A stretch of 14,331 bases of DNA, from the NCBI GenBank assembly GCA_050744245.1, contig JBOGGX010000101.1:1-14331 (forward strand), in the 5' to 3' direction. This stretch comes from JBOGGX01 sp050744245. Lineage in GTDB: Bacteria; Actinomycetota; Acidimicrobiia; Acidimicrobiales; JBOGGX01. A model generated the notes under the pieces. It was not told where the DNA came from and did no database searches. It saw only the letters and a list, made by a program, of their open reading frames with translations. Position numbers and translations under genes: made by a program. This document shows, one piece after another, positions 14,205-14,331 of the stretch; the first letter of the stretch is position 1, and each line of letters starts with the position of its first letter.

Positions 14205-14331
14205 GGCTCTACGCGACCAAGCGTGGTTGGCGACCTCGGATTCGAGCGGCGGGGCGAGTTTGCCATTTGACGCCGCAGCGGAGCAGTAGTCGGAGCCGAT
14301 AGTTCTCGAAGTTGCGGAACCCGTGCCCGAT
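14205..14331 (-). mobile_element. Terminal part of an insertion sequence, probably ISL3-like
   Basis: The transposase C-terminus ends with TAG at 14211-14209 and the element appears to end a few bases later, at GGCTCT (14205-14210) read inward on the plus strand. A GGCTCT-type start would suit ISL3-family inverted repeats. The host gene frame begins immediately at 14204. The neighbouring 8 bp AGATTGAT (14197-14204) is the candidate target duplication. The rest of the element lies beyond the window. Confidence 0.5.
14209..14331 (-). CDS. Transposase C-terminal fragment (ISL3/IS204/IS1001-like), cut by window edge
   Basis: The last 40 codons of a leftward gene read HGFRNFENYRLRLLLRCGV... and end ...RGRQPRLVA then TAG. 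GF(R)xFxNYRxRxLL near the C-terminus, followed by a basic tail, is characteristic of DDE transposases of the ISL3/IS204/IS1096 group. The catalytic DDE residues would lie upstream, outside the window, so integrity cannot be judged. The stop codon lies inside the presumed terminal repeat. It is adjacent to the truncated membrane-protein gene, consistent with the IS having inserted into that gene. Confidence 0.7.
   Translation of the reverse strand: MGHGFRNFENYRLRLLLRCGVKWQTRPAARIRGRQPRLVA

Noticed and set aside
1..14331. CRISPR array, tRNA, rRNA, riboswitch or multi-gene defence system
   Set aside because: I saw no spaced direct repeats, cloverleaf with CCA-end pattern, rRNA signature or recognisable effector genes; the only repeats are the thrC palindrome and the Thr-codon tract.

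Overview
The window is about 14.3 kb of very G+C-rich DNA and reads like an actinobacterial chromosome. The gene order argS-lysA-hom-thrC is an actinobacterial arrangement. Two exported or anchored proteins carry long threonine-rich linkers of the kind common in Acidimicrobiia, so I favour that class as an inference; no rRNA or other phylogenetic marker is present.

Layout. Positions 1-1230 hold two leftward genes overlapping by 4 nt: a secreted protein cut by the window edge and a membrane-anchored protein with a Thr-rich stalk, neither recognised. A 256-nt gap holds a weak promoter for that pair and a strong hairpin facing the next operon. Positions 1487-9917 form a leftward six-gene operon in transcription order argS, lysA, hom, thrC, an ApgM-family gene and cimA. 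Gaps are 16 and 34 nt, followed by overlaps of 1, 4 and 8 nt. A rightward gene (10011-10718) encodes an N-out membrane protein with a Thr-rich ectodomain and a helical cytoplasmic tail. A broken leftward PAP2-phosphatase gene (10722-11137) and an intact rightward class A penicillin-binding protein (11284-13305) follow. The right end is decayed: a membrane-protein gene with a one-base frameshift and a lost 5' end abuts the terminus of an insertion sequence whose transposase C-terminus runs off the window.

How the genes work together. LysA makes lysine from meso-diaminopimelate, Hom makes homoserine, and ThrC makes threonine from O-phosphohomoserine. No GHMP-type homoserine kinase (ThrB) is visible. 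Its place beside thrC is taken by a member of the cofactor-independent phosphoglycerate mutase-like family proposed to be a homoserine kinase. CimA supplies citramalate for isoleucine, so one transcript would serve both the threonine and citramalate routes to 2-oxobutyrate. ArgS heads the unit.

The most unusual feature is a perfect 18-bp inverted repeat with a 13-nt loop inserted in frame in thrC. It looks like a palindromic mobile element encoding about 16 extra residues. I found no CRISPR array, tRNA, phage module or recognisable new multi-gene defence or biosynthetic system.
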